A stretch of DNA of 64,000 nucleotides from an uncultured Sphingomonas sp. (GCF_936927845.1 NZ_CAKZHV010000068.1:62001-126000); one strand, 5' to 3'; counted from the stretch's first letter, positions 1 through 7,390 are shown. The notes: a model not told the origin generated them from the sequence alone. Translations and numbers: made by a program.

Positions 1-479
1 ATGCCCGGCATCGCGCTCATGTCATGGCCCGCATGTGGGTCCTGATGAGCGCCGGTCGATGCTCCCATGCCGGGCATGGCCGACATATCGTGCCCGGCGT
101 GCGGGTCCTTGGCGGGCGCGGCCTGCTGACCGCCCATATCCATCCCCTGCATCCCGCTCATGTCGTGGCCGACGTGGGGATCGGGAGCCGGGGTCCGGCC
201 CATGCTCATCCCGGGCATCTTCATGCCTGTCATGTCGTGCCCGGCGTGAGGGTCGGCCGCGGGCCGAGCGGCGCGCCTGACCGGTGCCTTCCGAGCCGGT
301 GCCTTCCTGACCGCCGGCTTCTTCGTGGCCGGCTTCGCGCGCGCGGCCGGTTTTTTGGCGGGCATCTTCATCCCGGGCATGGACATGCCCGGCATCATGG
401 AGTGGTCCATGCTTTGCCCGATCGCGGGGGCGGCGAGGCCGAACGACGCCAGGCCGGCAAGAAGAAGCGCGCGCGTCAT
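1..479 (-). CDS. copB: Copper resistance protein B, N-terminal part (cut by window edge)
   Basis: This is the first 159 codons of an outer-membrane CopB/PcoB-type protein; the rest lies beyond base 1. The ATG at 479 overlaps the copA stop (ATGA), so the two are probably translated together. Residues 1-22 form a signal peptide ending near AIGQ. Residues 24-40 are Met-rich (MDHSMMPGMSMPGMKMP), residues 41-74 are a Lys/Arg/Ala/Pro linker, and four DPHAGHDM-type repeats begin near residues 76, 100, 125 and 147. Known CopB proteins have a His/Met-rich periplasmic N-terminus and a C-terminal beta-barrel domain and work with CopA in periplasmic copper tolerance. The barrel domain is not visible here, so the family call rests on the Met/His repeats and the position directly after copA. 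Confidence 0.85.
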   Translation of the reverse strand, partial: MTRALLLAGLASFGLAAPAIGQSMDHSMMPGMSMPGMKMPAKKPAARAKPATKKPAVRKAPARKAPVRRAARPAADPHAGHDMTGMKMPGMSMGRTPAPDPHVGHDMSGMQGMDMGGQQAAPAKDPHAGHDMSAMPGMGASTGAHQDPHAGHDMSAMPG

Positions 480-2431
480 GCTGCCGCTCCTGCCTTGCGG
501 ACCTGGACGACCCGCATCATGCCGGCATGCATGTGGTAGAGCATATGGCAGTGGAAGGCCCAGTCGCCTTCCTCCCCGGTCACGTCCCAGCTCACAGTGC
601 CGCCCGGTTGGACCAGCACGGTATGCTTCCGAGGCGCATAAGCGCCCTTACCCGTCACCAAGTCGAAAAAGTGGCCGTGAATGTGGATGGGATGACCCAT
701 CATCGTGTCGTTGATGAGCGTCACCCGCACTCGCTCGCCATGGAGGATGGTAATCGGATCGGGGTTCTCCGACAGCTTTTCGCCGTCGAAGCCCCACATG
801 TAGCGCTCCATGTTACCGGTCAGATGCAGTTTGATCTCGCGTTCCGGCGCACGCGTGTCCGGATTGCGATCGAGCGCCATCAGATCTCGATACGTCAGCA
901 CACGGTGCCCGACGTTCTCGAGCCCCTGTCCGGGATCGCCGGTGCGATCGACCGGCATCGGCGAGATGGTCTGCACGCCCGGTCCCTTCGTCACCTCTGG
1001 CGCTTTGGAGAAGTCGCGCATGTTCATCGCGCCCATGTCCATGCCCGACATGTCCATGCCGCCCATCTGATCGCCGCTCATGCCGGGCATTGCCCCGCCT
1101 GCCTGGCCCATCCCGGGCATGGCGGAGCCTTGGGCCTGCCCGTGGTCCATGCCCGCCATGCTGCCCGCTGCGGCGCCGGCCGCCCCATGGTTCATTTGCG
1201 AATGATCCATGCCCGGCATCGTGCCGGTGCCGTGACCCATCGCGGCATGGTCCATGCCCGACATCGATCCCGCCGCGGCGCCCTTAGCACCATGGTCCAT
1301 CGTGCCATGATCCATGCCGCCCATGCCCATGTCCTTCATGGTCGCGAGCGGGCGCTTGCGGAGCGGAGGCACCTCGGCAGCCATGCCTTCGCGCGGCGCG
1401 AGCGTCGCGCGCGCCATGCCGGAGCGGTCGATGCTCTCGCCGACCAGCGTATAGGCGCGCAGGTCGGGCGGCGTGACGATCGCGTCATAGGTTTCCGCCG
1501 GGCCGAACTGGAACTCGTCGATCTCGATCGGACGGACGTTCAAGCCATCGGCCGCGACGATCGTCATCGGCAGGCCCGGGATGCGGACGTTAAAGGTGGT
1601 CATCGACGATGCGTTGATGAAGCGCAGCCGCACTCGCTCGCTGGGTCGGAACAGCGCCGTCCAGTTGTCCTTGGGTCCGTAACCGTTGACCAGGTAGGTG
1701 TAGACCGAACCCGTGACGTCGGCGACGTCGGCGGGGTCCATCCGCATCTTGCCCCACTCGAGCCGCTCTTTCAGCGACTGATCCTTGCCGGCGAGGAGCC
1801 CGGATAGGGTTTGGCGCTGGCGGTTGAAGTAGCCCGATTCCTTCTTCAGCCGGTCGAACAGGTAATGCGGGTGACGGAAGCTGTGATCGGACAGCACGAT
1901 GACGTGCTCCCGATCGAACTGCACCGGGTCGGGGTTCTTGGGATCGATCAGGATTGGACCATAATGCCCTTCCTGCTCCTGCAGCCCGGAATGGCTATGA
2001 TACCAGTACGTCCCGCTCTGGATGATCGGGAACTCATAGGTGAAGGTCGAGCGGGCCGGGATGCCCGGGAACGCGATGCCGGGCACGCCGTCCATCTGGA
2101 AGGGCAGCAACAGCCCATGCCAATGGATCGAGGTTTCCTCGTCCAGCTCGTTGACGACGTGGAGGCGGACGTTCTGGCCTTCACGCAGGCGGATGAGCGG
2201 GGCCGGCACGGTGCCGTTGATGCCGATCGCGTGGCTCTGCCGCCCGTCGATCATCATCATCTGGTGGGCGACCTTCAGCGTGATGTCTTCGCCCGAAACG
2301 GTCGGCAACGGCTTGGCGATGCCCGCGGACACCGGCTGCGCCCACGCCGGCATATAGGCCGACAGCGCAAGGCCGCCTCCGGCTAGGCTGGCACCGCGCA
2401 GCACCTGGCGGCGGTCGAGAACGCGGGACAT
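476..2431 (-). CDS. copA: CopA, periplasmic multicopper oxidase for copper resistance
   Basis: This 651-residue multicopper oxidase is expected to oxidise Cu(I) and sequester copper in the periplasm. A twin-arginine signal (DRRQVLRG, residues 6-13) points to export in folded form by Tat. The copper ligands are intact: HWH at 103-105, HSH at 145-147, HPIHIHGH at 580-587 and HCHMLYHMH at 627-635, covering the type 1 and trinuclear sites. An insertion at about residues 369-475 is packed with Met, Gly and His and includes five MDH triplets, as in PcoA/CopA-type oxidases. The gene heads a copA-copB operon with a 4-base overlap. A sigma-factor-type promoter lies at 2481-2506, 49 bases ahead of the start codon. 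Confidence 0.96.
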   Translation of the reverse strand: MSRVLDRRQVLRGASLAGGGLALSAYMPAWAQPVSAGIAKPLPTVSGEDITLKVAHQMMMIDGRQSHAIGINGTVPAPLIRLREGQNVRLHVVNELDEETSIHWHGLLLPFQMDGVPGIAFPGIPARSTFTYEFPIIQSGTYWYHSHSGLQEQEGHYGPILIDPKNPDPVQFDREHVIVLSDHSFRHPHYLFDRLKKESGYFNRQRQTLSGLLAGKDQSLKERLEWGKMRMDPADVADVTGSVYTYLVNGYGPKDNWTALFRPSERVRLRFINASSMTTFNVRIPGLPMTIVAADGLNVRPIEIDEFQFGPAETYDAIVTPPDLRAYTLVGESIDRSGMARATLAPREGMAAEVPPLRKRPLATMKDMGMGGMDHGTMDHGAKGAAAGSMSGMDHAAMGHGTGTMPGMDHSQMNHGAAGAAAGSMAGMDHGQAQGSAMPGMGQAGGAMPGMSGDQMGGMDMSGMDMGAMNMRDFSKAPEVTKGPGVQTISPMPVDRTGDPGQGLENVGHRVLTYRDLMALDRNPDTRAPEREIKLHLTGNMERYMWGFDGEKLSENPDPITILHGERVRVTLINDTMMGHPIHIHGHFFDLVTGKGAYAPRKHTVLVQPGGTVSWDVTGEEGDWAFHCHMLYHMHAGMMRVVQVRKAGAAA

Positions 2432-2480
2432 GAAAGCTCCTCGAAGGGTGGGGCCGCTACCGGCCCCGTTTCACCCCTTC

Positions 2481-2506
2481 TACGCGTCCCGGTCGCGTAT
2501 CCCTTA
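2481..2506 (-). promoter_or_regulatory. Putative ECF-type promoter of copA-copB
   Basis: Read on the minus strand this is TAAGGGAT, 12 bases, then CGCGTA. The same two blocks with the same 12-base spacing occur before the anti-sigma/sensor/sigma operon (3809-3834) and before copC (3843-3868). CGT-containing -10 elements are typical of ECF sigma factors. The upstream block overlaps the stop codon of the sigma gene, and the -10 block ends 49 bases before the copA ATG. Assigning it to the neighbouring sigma factor is an inference from its repetition and location. Confidence 0.7.
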
Positions 2507-3073
2507 GCTCGCGTTCAACTTTTCCATGAGGCGCGCCCGCGCCCGATAGAGGCGGGTTTCGACGGCCTTTTGGCTGATACCCAGCACCTCGGCCGTCTCG
2601 GCCTGGCTCAGGCCCTCGATCGTCCGGAGCACCAGCGGCTCCTTCAGGTTCGCCGGCAAGGTCGAGATGGCGCGTGTCACGCGGTCCAACTCCTGTCGGT
2701 CGGCCGCGCTGTCATCGATCGGCACCTGATCGTCCACGATCGTCTCGGCCTGCCCGTCGATCGGAAGGGCGAAGGAGACGAAGCGGCGCACAGTGCGCTT
2801 CCTCGCCCAATCACGACATTTGTTGATCGCGATCGTCGACAGCCACGCCTTCATGGCGCGCTGGGCGTCGTAACGGGAAAGGGCTTGGTGCGCAGCGACG
2901 AAGGTCTCTTGAACGAGGTCGAGCGCTTCGTCGGGCTCCCCGACGCACGCCCGGACAAGCCGGAACACCGGCTGACGATAGCGGCGCACGATTTCGGCAA
3001 AGGCGGCCTGTCGACCGGCGATGCTGAGCGCCGCCAGCTCGCCGTCGGACAGCGCGGTCCAGTCGAGGCTCAC
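2504..3073 (-). CDS. ECF sigma factor of a CnrYXH-like metal-sensing module
   Basis: This is a 189-residue RNA polymerase sigma factor of the ECF (sigma-70 region 2 plus region 4) type. Region 2 spans about residues 23-95, with the DLVQETF core-binding motif at 52-58 and the AWLSTIAINKCRDWARKR promoter-melting segment at 76-93. Region 4 spans about 130-184, with a helix-turn-helix at LSQAETAEVLGISQKAVETRL (155-175). Length and position match CnrH, the last gene of the cnrYXH module that controls cobalt/nickel efflux in Cupriavidus. Its start overlaps the sensor gene by 4 bases. It probably directs transcription from the three matching promoters at 2481, 3809 and 3843, including its own. It could be named rpoE-like; the link to CnrH rests on gene order and sizes. 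Confidence 0.93.
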   Translation of the reverse strand: MSLDWTALSDGELAALSIAGRQAAFAEIVRRYRQPVFRLVRACVGEPDEALDLVQETFVAAHQALSRYDAQRAMKAWLSTIAINKCRDWARKRTVRRFVSFALPIDGQAETIVDDQVPIDDSAADRQELDRVTRAISTLPANLKEPLVLRTIEGLSQAETAEVLGISQKAVETRLYRARARLMEKLNAS

Positions 3074-3510
3074 CCCTGGCCGTCGGTGAGCGCCTTCACC
3101 ACCGCGTCGTCGAATTGGGATGTCTGATTGGGCCGCAGGAGCTGCCGCATGGCGAAGATGTGCGCGAGCGTCGCCTTCTGCAGCTCGCCCATTGCGGCAT
3201 GGCTCTGATCGACCGCAGCCGTGACCCGCGGGCCATTGCCGTGTTCGGCTTCGATCGCCTCGGCGAGGTGGGCATTGGCGGCGCGCAGCTCGAGTTCGAG
3301 CGCACGCCGCTGCACCGCGAAACGGTCTTCCAGAATTTTCAACCGGGCCTGCTGGTCGGCATCGAGCGCGAGCTTGTGGTGCAGCACCTCGTGGAGCGCC
3401 GCGCCGGGCTGCTTGGGCTGGGGCAACAGCGCTCGTCCGACGAACACGCCTCCGATCGCCGCCAGGAAGGCTAAGAGGACGCAGAAAAGGAGGCGCCTGG
3501 TCGAGGTCAT
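3070..3510 (-). CDS. CnrX-like periplasmic metal sensor (anti-sigma partner)
   Basis: This 146-residue protein has one N-terminal membrane anchor (about 7-28) and a helical periplasmic domain. The start at 3510 (MTSTRRLLF) gives a clean anchor and overlaps the upstream gene by ATGA. In CnrX the Ni/Co site is formed by H42, H46, E63, H119 and M123. Here H40, H44, E61, H117 and M121 fall at the same relative spacing (4, 17, 56, 4), within HEVLHH, LEDRF and LAHIFAM. The family signals periplasmic metal to a membrane anti-sigma, which then frees the sigma factor. The neighbours are copper genes, so the physiological ligand may be Cu, Ni, Co or Zn. A general periplasmic heavy-metal sensor (ZraP/CnrX superfamily) is the safe name. 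Confidence 0.88.
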   Translation of the reverse strand: MTSTRRLLFCVLLAFLAAIGGVFVGRALLPQPKQPGAALHEVLHHKLALDADQQARLKILEDRFAVQRRALELELRAANAHLAEAIEAEHGNGPRVTAAVDQSHAAMGELQKATLAHIFAMRQLLRPNQTSQFDDAVVKALTDGQG

Positions 3511-3779
3511 GGTTCGCCGATCAGCAAGCTCGACGGCGCGAGAGGCGATGCGCCCCCTAACGGAGCGAGCGATACCGCCGGGCTGGCGGTCGCCGGCAGC
3601 TCCGCGCCGATCACGCCCATCGCGAGCGCCGCGATCGTCACCGCGCCGAGGCCGAGCCCGGCTTGGCGCACGACAGGGCGCGTGCCGATGCGGGCGAGGA
3701 CCTGATCCTCGATCCCCTCCAGCGCGGCAGGGACAGGTGCGCCTGCCAGCCTCGCCAATGCTCTGTCCAGATCTTCCAT
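3507..3779 (-). CDS. Small membrane protein, CnrY-like anti-sigma candidate
   Basis: This 90-residue protein has an acidic/amphipathic cytoplasmic N-terminus (about 40 residues, MEDLDRALARLAG), one membrane span (about 40-61) and a short Ala/Pro-rich periplasmic tail. CnrY has the same size and topology, and its N-terminus wraps the sigma factor. The gene order anti-sigma, sensor, sigma with 4-base overlaps supports the same role here. The ATG at 3779 has GGAG eight bases upstream and gives a 29-base gap after the -10 block, close to the 30-base gap seen for copC; a GTG at 3788 is an alternative start. Sequence alone does not prove anti-sigma activity because CnrY-type proteins are poorly conserved. 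Confidence 0.75.
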   Translation of the reverse strand: MEDLDRALARLAGAPVPAALEGIEDQVLARIGTRPVVRQAGLGLGAVTIAALAMGVIGAELPATASPAVSLAPLGGASPLAPSSLLIGEP

Positions 3780-3808
3780 GCTTTCCACTCCACCCCTCTA
3801 GCATTCGA

Positions 3809-3834
3809 TACGCGAGGCTGCCCATCATCCCTCA
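3809..3834 (-). promoter_or_regulatory. Putative ECF-type promoter of the anti-sigma/sensor/sigma operon
   Basis: On the minus strand the sequence is TGAGGGAT, 12 bases, CGCGTA. It matches the copA and copC promoters in both blocks and in spacing, and ends 29 bases before the chosen ATG of the anti-sigma gene. If used by the sigma factor of the same operon it gives positive autoregulation, as described for cnrYXH. It lies back to back with the copC promoter, with only 8 bases between their upstream blocks. Confidence 0.7.
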
Positions 3835-3842
3835 TGCGGCGG

Positions 3843-3868
3843 TGAGGGGTGGGCGATCGGGCCGCGTA
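3843..3868 (+). promoter_or_regulatory. Putative ECF-type promoter of copC-copD
   Basis: The plus strand reads TGAGGGGT, 12 bases, CGCGTA. It is the third copy of the pattern found before copA and the sigma operon and differs by one base in the upstream block. It ends 30 bases before the copC ATG at 3899. Its presence on the opposite strand, with spacing preserved, argues against a chance repeat. Confidence 0.68.
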
Positions 3869-3898
3869 AATAGAGCACGAACCTCACGGAGTAGCCCC

Positions 3899-4270
3899 AT
3901 GCGTCGCATCTTCCTGCCTGCCACCTTGGCCCTTCTCGGCATCGCCGGCGCCGCCCAGGCTCATCCCAAGCTCCTGTCGGCCTCGCCGGCAGCGAACGCG
4001 ACCGTCGCCAAGCCTGCGCGCATCACGCTTCGTTTCAGCGAGAAGCTGATGCCGAAGTTTTCGGGCGCGGACCTCGTGATGACCGGTCATGGCGGCACCG
4101 AGCATGCACCGATGAAGGTCACCGCCGCGGCCGCGGTCGGCGGAGATGGCCGCACCCTCGTCGTCACGCCGAAGGCGCCGCTCGCCGCAGGACGCTATAG
4201 CGTCGCATGGCATGTCGTCTCGGCCGACACGCACCGCGTCACCGGCAATATCGCCTTCGCAGTGAAGTAA
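3899..4270 (+). CDS. copC: CopC, periplasmic copper-binding protein
   Basis: This 123-residue CopC-family protein has a signal peptide cleaved after AQA (residue 21), which exposes His22 as the mature N-terminus. With Asp110 and His112 in SADTHRVTG this forms the classic high-affinity Cu(II) site (His1/Asp/His). Met51 and Met61 are candidates for a second, Cu(I)-type site. CopC hands copper to, or works with, the membrane protein CopD, whose gene starts one base after this stop. The start at 3899 gives the correct signal peptide; open frame further upstream is not used. A sigma-dependent promoter candidate lies at 3843-3868. Confidence 0.95.
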   Translation: MRRIFLPATLALLGIAGAAQAHPKLLSASPAANATVAKPARITLRFSEKLMPKFSGADLVMTGHGGTEHAPMKVTAAAAVGGDGRTLVVTPKAPLAAGRYSVAWHVVSADTHRVTGNIAFAVK

Positions 4271-4271
4271 G

Positions 4272-5201
4272 GTGGACGCCGACTGGCCGCTGATCGCGGT
4301 TCGCTTTGCGCTCTACATGACGCTGAGTGGCCTGTTCGGCTTATCGACCTTCGGCCTCTACGGCCTCAAGGGCGGCGAACGCGCGGACGCCATCGCCTTA
4401 CGCCCGTGGCTCGTCGGATGCGGCCTGCTGGGGCTCCTGTTCTCCTGCATCGCTCTCGCGCTCCTCGCTGCGGCGATGGCAGGGGCGCCGCCCTGGCCGG
4501 TCGTCCGCGAGGCGATCGGAATGCTGCTTACCAGATCTGCGACGGGCACGGCGTGGGAAACTCGCATGATCGCGCTGGTGGTCGGGACCATTTTCGCGCT
4601 GATCGCGCGAGGACGGACCGCTCCGCTCGGCCTGGTTGCGGTCGCGGCGGGGATCGCGCTCGCAACGCTCGCCTGGACGGGTCACGGCGCAATGGACGAG
4701 GGTGCGACCGGCTGGGTTCATCTACTGGCGGATATTCTGCACCTATGGGCAGCCGGCGCCTGGGTCGGCGCCCTGCTCGGTCTGACGCTGCTCGTCACGC
4801 GTGCGCCTAGTCGCGTCGACGTCGCCCATCTCCGACTGAGCCATCGCGCACTGCACGGCTTCGGTCTCGCGGGTACGATTCTGGTCGGCACGATCGTGGT
4901 AACGGGTCTGGTGAATGGCTGGCTGCTGGTTGGCGTCGGCAATCTGCAGCGCCTTCCCGACACCCTCTACGGCCAGCTTCTTCTCGCCAAACTCGCGCTG
5001 TTGGGCGCGATGCTGGGGCTCGCGTCGCTTAATCGCTTCCGGCTGACACCGGCTCTCGAGCGCTCGATCGCCGCGGCCGATCTTCGCGGCGCACTCGGCA
5101 CTCTGCTGCGCAGTCTCGCGATCGAGGGTGGCTGCGCCATCACGATCCTGGCGCTCGTTGCCTGGCTGGGCACGTTGGAACCACCCGTATCGGCGATGTG
5201 A
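4272..5201 (+). CDS. copD: CopD, inner-membrane copper resistance protein
   Basis: This 309-residue integral membrane protein has about eight hydrophobic spans and belongs to the CopD/PcoD family. It starts with GTG at 4272, one base after the copC stop, so the two are an operon. Charged residues near the membrane face include HGAMDEG (residues about 138-144) and HLLADILHLWAAGAW (about 149-163), whose His residues are candidate copper ligands in this family. CopD is thought to take part in copper passage across the inner membrane together with CopC. No other domain is attached. Confidence 0.92.
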   Translation: MDADWPLIAVRFALYMTLSGLFGLSTFGLYGLKGGERADAIALRPWLVGCGLLGLLFSCIALALLAAAMAGAPPWPVVREAIGMLLTRSATGTAWETRMIALVVGTIFALIARGRTAPLGLVAVAAGIALATLAWTGHGAMDEGATGWVHLLADILHLWAAGAWVGALLGLTLLVTRAPSRVDVAHLRLSHRALHGFGLAGTILVGTIVVTGLVNGWLLVGVGNLQRLPDTLYGQLLLAKLALLGAMLGLASLNRFRLTPALERSIAAADLRGALGTLLRSLAIEGGCAITILALVAWLGTLEPPVSAM

Positions 5202-5309
5202 GAGGCCGGCGCCGGATCGACGACTGGCGCGATCAATCCCGCATGGCCGTTATTGCCATTCCGGCAAGTGCTGACGGCGAGACAGCGTGCGCAAAACTGG
5301 ACAAGCCCA

Positions 5310-5333
5310 ATATATCGTCTATTCTGGATATAT
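5310..5333. promoter_or_regulatory. Inverted repeat operator overlapping the arsR start
   Basis: The arms ATATATC (5310-5316) and GATATAT (5327-5333) are perfectly inverted with a 10-base spacer, and the right arm runs into the arsR ATG (5332-5334). ArsR-type repressors bind AT-rich imperfect palindromes at their own promoters. A site covering the start codon implies either a very short leader or a block on early elongation. The assignment to ArsR is inferred from position. Confidence 0.6.
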
Positions 5334-5664
5334 GGAAAACGATTCGGCTATCGCTGCGCTAGGCGCGCTTGCGCAAGGGACACGGCTCGACGTGTTCCGC
5401 CTGTTGGTGCGGCACGAGCCGGACGGCATGGCTGCGGGTGATATCGCCCGCCAGCTCGACGTGCCGCAAAATACCATGTCGGCGCACCTCGGCATTCTTG
5501 CTCGCGCGGGACTGGTCCAATCGGAACGCCATAGCCGATCGATCATCTATCGCGCCGATCTGGACGGCCTGCGCGCGCTGACGCTGTTCCTCGTCAAGGA
5601 CTGCTGCGCCGGCAATGCGGAGCTGTGCGCGCCGCTCGTCGCCGAACTCACCCCCTGCTGCTGA
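5332..5664 (+). CDS. arsR: ArsR/SmtB-family arsenic-responsive repressor
   Basis: This 110-residue winged-helix repressor opens the ars operon. The helix-turn-helix lies at about residues 36-58 (IARQLDVPQNTMSAHLGILA). It lacks the ELCVCDL arsenite site of the plasmid R773 repressor and instead has a C-terminal Cys set: C91, C92, C99, C109 and C110 (CCAGNAELC and a terminal CC). This resembles repressors that bind As(III) at C-terminal cysteines. ATG 5332 was chosen because the ArsR fold starts at residue 1; a GTG at 5287 would add an unconserved extension. Expected role: release of the ars promoter when arsenite or antimonite binds. Confidence 0.92.
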   Translation: MENDSAIAALGALAQGTRLDVFRLLVRHEPDGMAAGDIARQLDVPQNTMSAHLGILARAGLVQSERHSRSIIYRADLDGLRALTLFLVKDCCAGNAELCAPLVAELTPCC

Positions 5665-5675
5665 AAGGACGTCCC

Positions 5676-6104
5676 ATGTCCGTCGATATCGTCATCTATC
5701 ACAACCCCGAGTGCGGCACGTCGCGCAACACGCTCGGTCTTATTCGCAACGCCGGCATCGAGCCGCACGTGGTCGAGTATCTGAAGACCCCACCCGCGCG
5801 TGCGCTGCTGGTCGAGCTGATCGACCGCGCCGGCATGACGCCCCGCGCGCTGCTGCGCGAGAAGGGGACGCCCTATGCCGAGCTGGGCCTGGGCGACACG
5901 TCGCTATCCGACGATGCGCTGGTCGATGCGATGATGGCACACCCGATCCTCATCAACCGGCCGCTGGTCGTCTCGCCGCTCGGCGTGGAGTTGTGCCGCC
6001 CTTCTGAAGCCGTCCTTGATCTGCTGCCGAGCGGCCAGCTCGGCGCGTTCGCCAAGGAAGACGGCGAACAGGTGGTGGACGCGTCGGGCCAGCGCGTCGC
6101 CTGA
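5676..6104 (+). CDS. arsC: Glutaredoxin-dependent arsenate reductase
   Basis: This 142-residue ArsC reduces arsenate to arsenite with glutathione and glutaredoxin. The thioredoxin-like fold begins with IVIYHNPECGTSRNTL; Cys13 is the catalytic cysteine. Downstream signature segments include PILINRPLVV (about 89-98), which carries the conserved Arg near the active site. ATG 5676 follows a good ribosome site (aaaggac) and lies 11 bases after arsR. Its stop overlaps the arsB start (TGATG), indicating translational coupling between reduction and export. Confidence 0.96.
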   Translation: MSVDIVIYHNPECGTSRNTLGLIRNAGIEPHVVEYLKTPPARALLVELIDRAGMTPRALLREKGTPYAELGLGDTSLSDDALVDAMMAHPILINRPLVVSPLGVELCRPSEAVLDLLPSGQLGAFAKEDGEQVVDASGQRVA

Positions 6105-7390
6105 TGCTCCTTGCCGTCCTGATCTTCGTCGCGACGATCACGCTCGTCATCTGGCAACCCAAGGGCCTCGGGATCGGGTGGAGCGCGATGGGCGGGGCGG
6201 TGGTGGCGCTGCTCGCGGGTGTCGTCACCCTGTCCGACGTGCCGGTGGTATGGGTCCTCGTCTGGAACGCGACGGCCGCGTTCGTCGCGATCATCGTCAT
6301 CAGCCTGTTGCTCGACGAAGCCGGATTTTTCGAGTGGGCGGCGCTGCACGTCGCCCGCTGGGGCGGCGGGCATGGTCGCCGGCTGTTCGTCCTGATCGTG
6401 CTGCTCGGCGCAGGCGTGTCCGCGCTGTTTGCCAACGACGGGGCGGCGCTGATCCTGACGCCGATCGTCATCGCCATGCTGCGGGCGCTGGGGTTCAGAG
6501 ACAAGGCGACGCTGGCGTTCGTCATGGCGGCCGGGTTCATCGCCGACACCGCCAGCCTGCCGCTGGTCGTATCGAACCTCGTCAACATCGTGTCGGCCGA
6601 CTTCTTTCGTGTCGGGTTCGGCGACTATGCTTCCGTGATGGTGCCGGTCGACCTGGTGTCGATCGCAGCGACGCTTGGCGCGCTGCTGCTGTTCTTCCGG
6701 CGCGACATACCGGCGAATTATGACGTAGGCGCGCTACGTACGCCGCGTGACGCGATCCGCGACGCCGCGACCTTCCGCGCCGGATGGATCGTGCTTGGGC
6801 TGCTGCTCGCCGGGTTCTTCCTGCTCGAACCGCTCGGCGTGCCGGTCAGCGCCGTCGCCGCTGCCGGCGCGATCCTGTTGCTGGTGATCGCGGGGCGCGG
6901 CCATGTGATCTCAGCGGCCAAGGTGCTGCGCGGCGCACCCTGGCAGGTCGTGATCTTCTCTCTCGGCATGTACCTGGTCGTCTATGGCCTGCGGAACGCC
7001 GGCCTGACCGACCATCTGGCGGCGCTGCTCGATCGCACGGCGCAAGGCGGCGTGTGGGGCGCCGCGCTGGGTACGGGTGTGATCGCGGCGATTATGTCGT
7101 CGGTGATGAACAACATGCCGACTGTGTTGGTGGGCGCGCTGTCGATCGACGCCACCCACGCCACGGGCGCGATCAAGGAAGCGATGATCTATGCCAACGT
7201 GATCGGCTGCGATCTCGGCCCCAAGCTGACGCCGATCGGCTCACTCGCGACGCTGCTCTGGCTCCACGTCCTCGGGCAAAAGGGCGTGCGGATCGGATGG
7301 GGCTATTACTTCCGTGTCGGCGTGACACTCACCGTGCCGGTGCTGCTCATCACGCTCGCGGGGCTTGCGATCAGGATCAGCATCGCATGA
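6104..7390 (+). CDS. arsB: ArsB-type arsenite efflux transporter
   Basis: This 428-residue polytopic inner-membrane protein of the ArsB/NhaD ion-transporter superfamily has about 11-12 hydrophobic spans. The segments FANDGAALILTPIVIAML (about 110-127) and the matching second-half segment SSVMNNMPTVLVGAL (about 333-347) are the twin discontinuous-helix motifs typical of ArsB. It exports arsenite or antimonite using the proton motive force. There is no arsA, so it should act as a secondary carrier. It overlaps arsC upstream and the acetyltransferase gene downstream. Confidence 0.95.
   Translation: MLLAVLIFVATITLVIWQPKGLGIGWSAMGGAVVALLAGVVTLSDVPVVWVLVWNATAAFVAIIVISLLLDEAGFFEWAALHVARWGGGHGRRLFVLIVLLGAGVSALFANDGAALILTPIVIAMLRALGFRDKATLAFVMAAGFIADTASLPLVVSNLVNIVSADFFRVGFGDYASVMVPVDLVSIAATLGALLLFFRRDIPANYDVGALRTPRDAIRDAATFRAGWIVLGLLLAGFFLLEPLGVPVSAVAAAGAILLLVIAGRGHVISAAKVLRGAPWQVVIFSLGMYLVVYGLRNAGLTDHLAALLDRTAQGGVWGAALGTGVIAAIMSSVMNNMPTVLVGALSIDATHATGAIKEAMIYANVIGCDLGPKLTPIGSLATLLWLHVLGQKGVRIGWGYYFRVGVTLTVPVLLITLAGLAIRISIA

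Noticed and set aside
24..539. Plus-strand open frame of 171 codons opposite copB/copA
   Set aside because: It is rich in Arg, His and Pro as expected for the antisense of a Met/His-rich gene; the minus frame gives a signal peptide and copper motifs.
1..1330. CRISPR-like repetition in the catggtccatgcc region
   Set aside because: The repeats are irregular, lie in frame in copA and copB, and encode Met/His motifs; there are no spacers of constant length.
527..1807. Plus-strand open frame of 426 codons opposite copA
   Set aside because: It is a shadow of copA, which has all multicopper-oxidase ligands on the other strand.
5287..5331. Earlier GTG start for arsR
   Set aside because: The extra 15 residues are not part of the ArsR fold and the region holds the operator-like palindrome.
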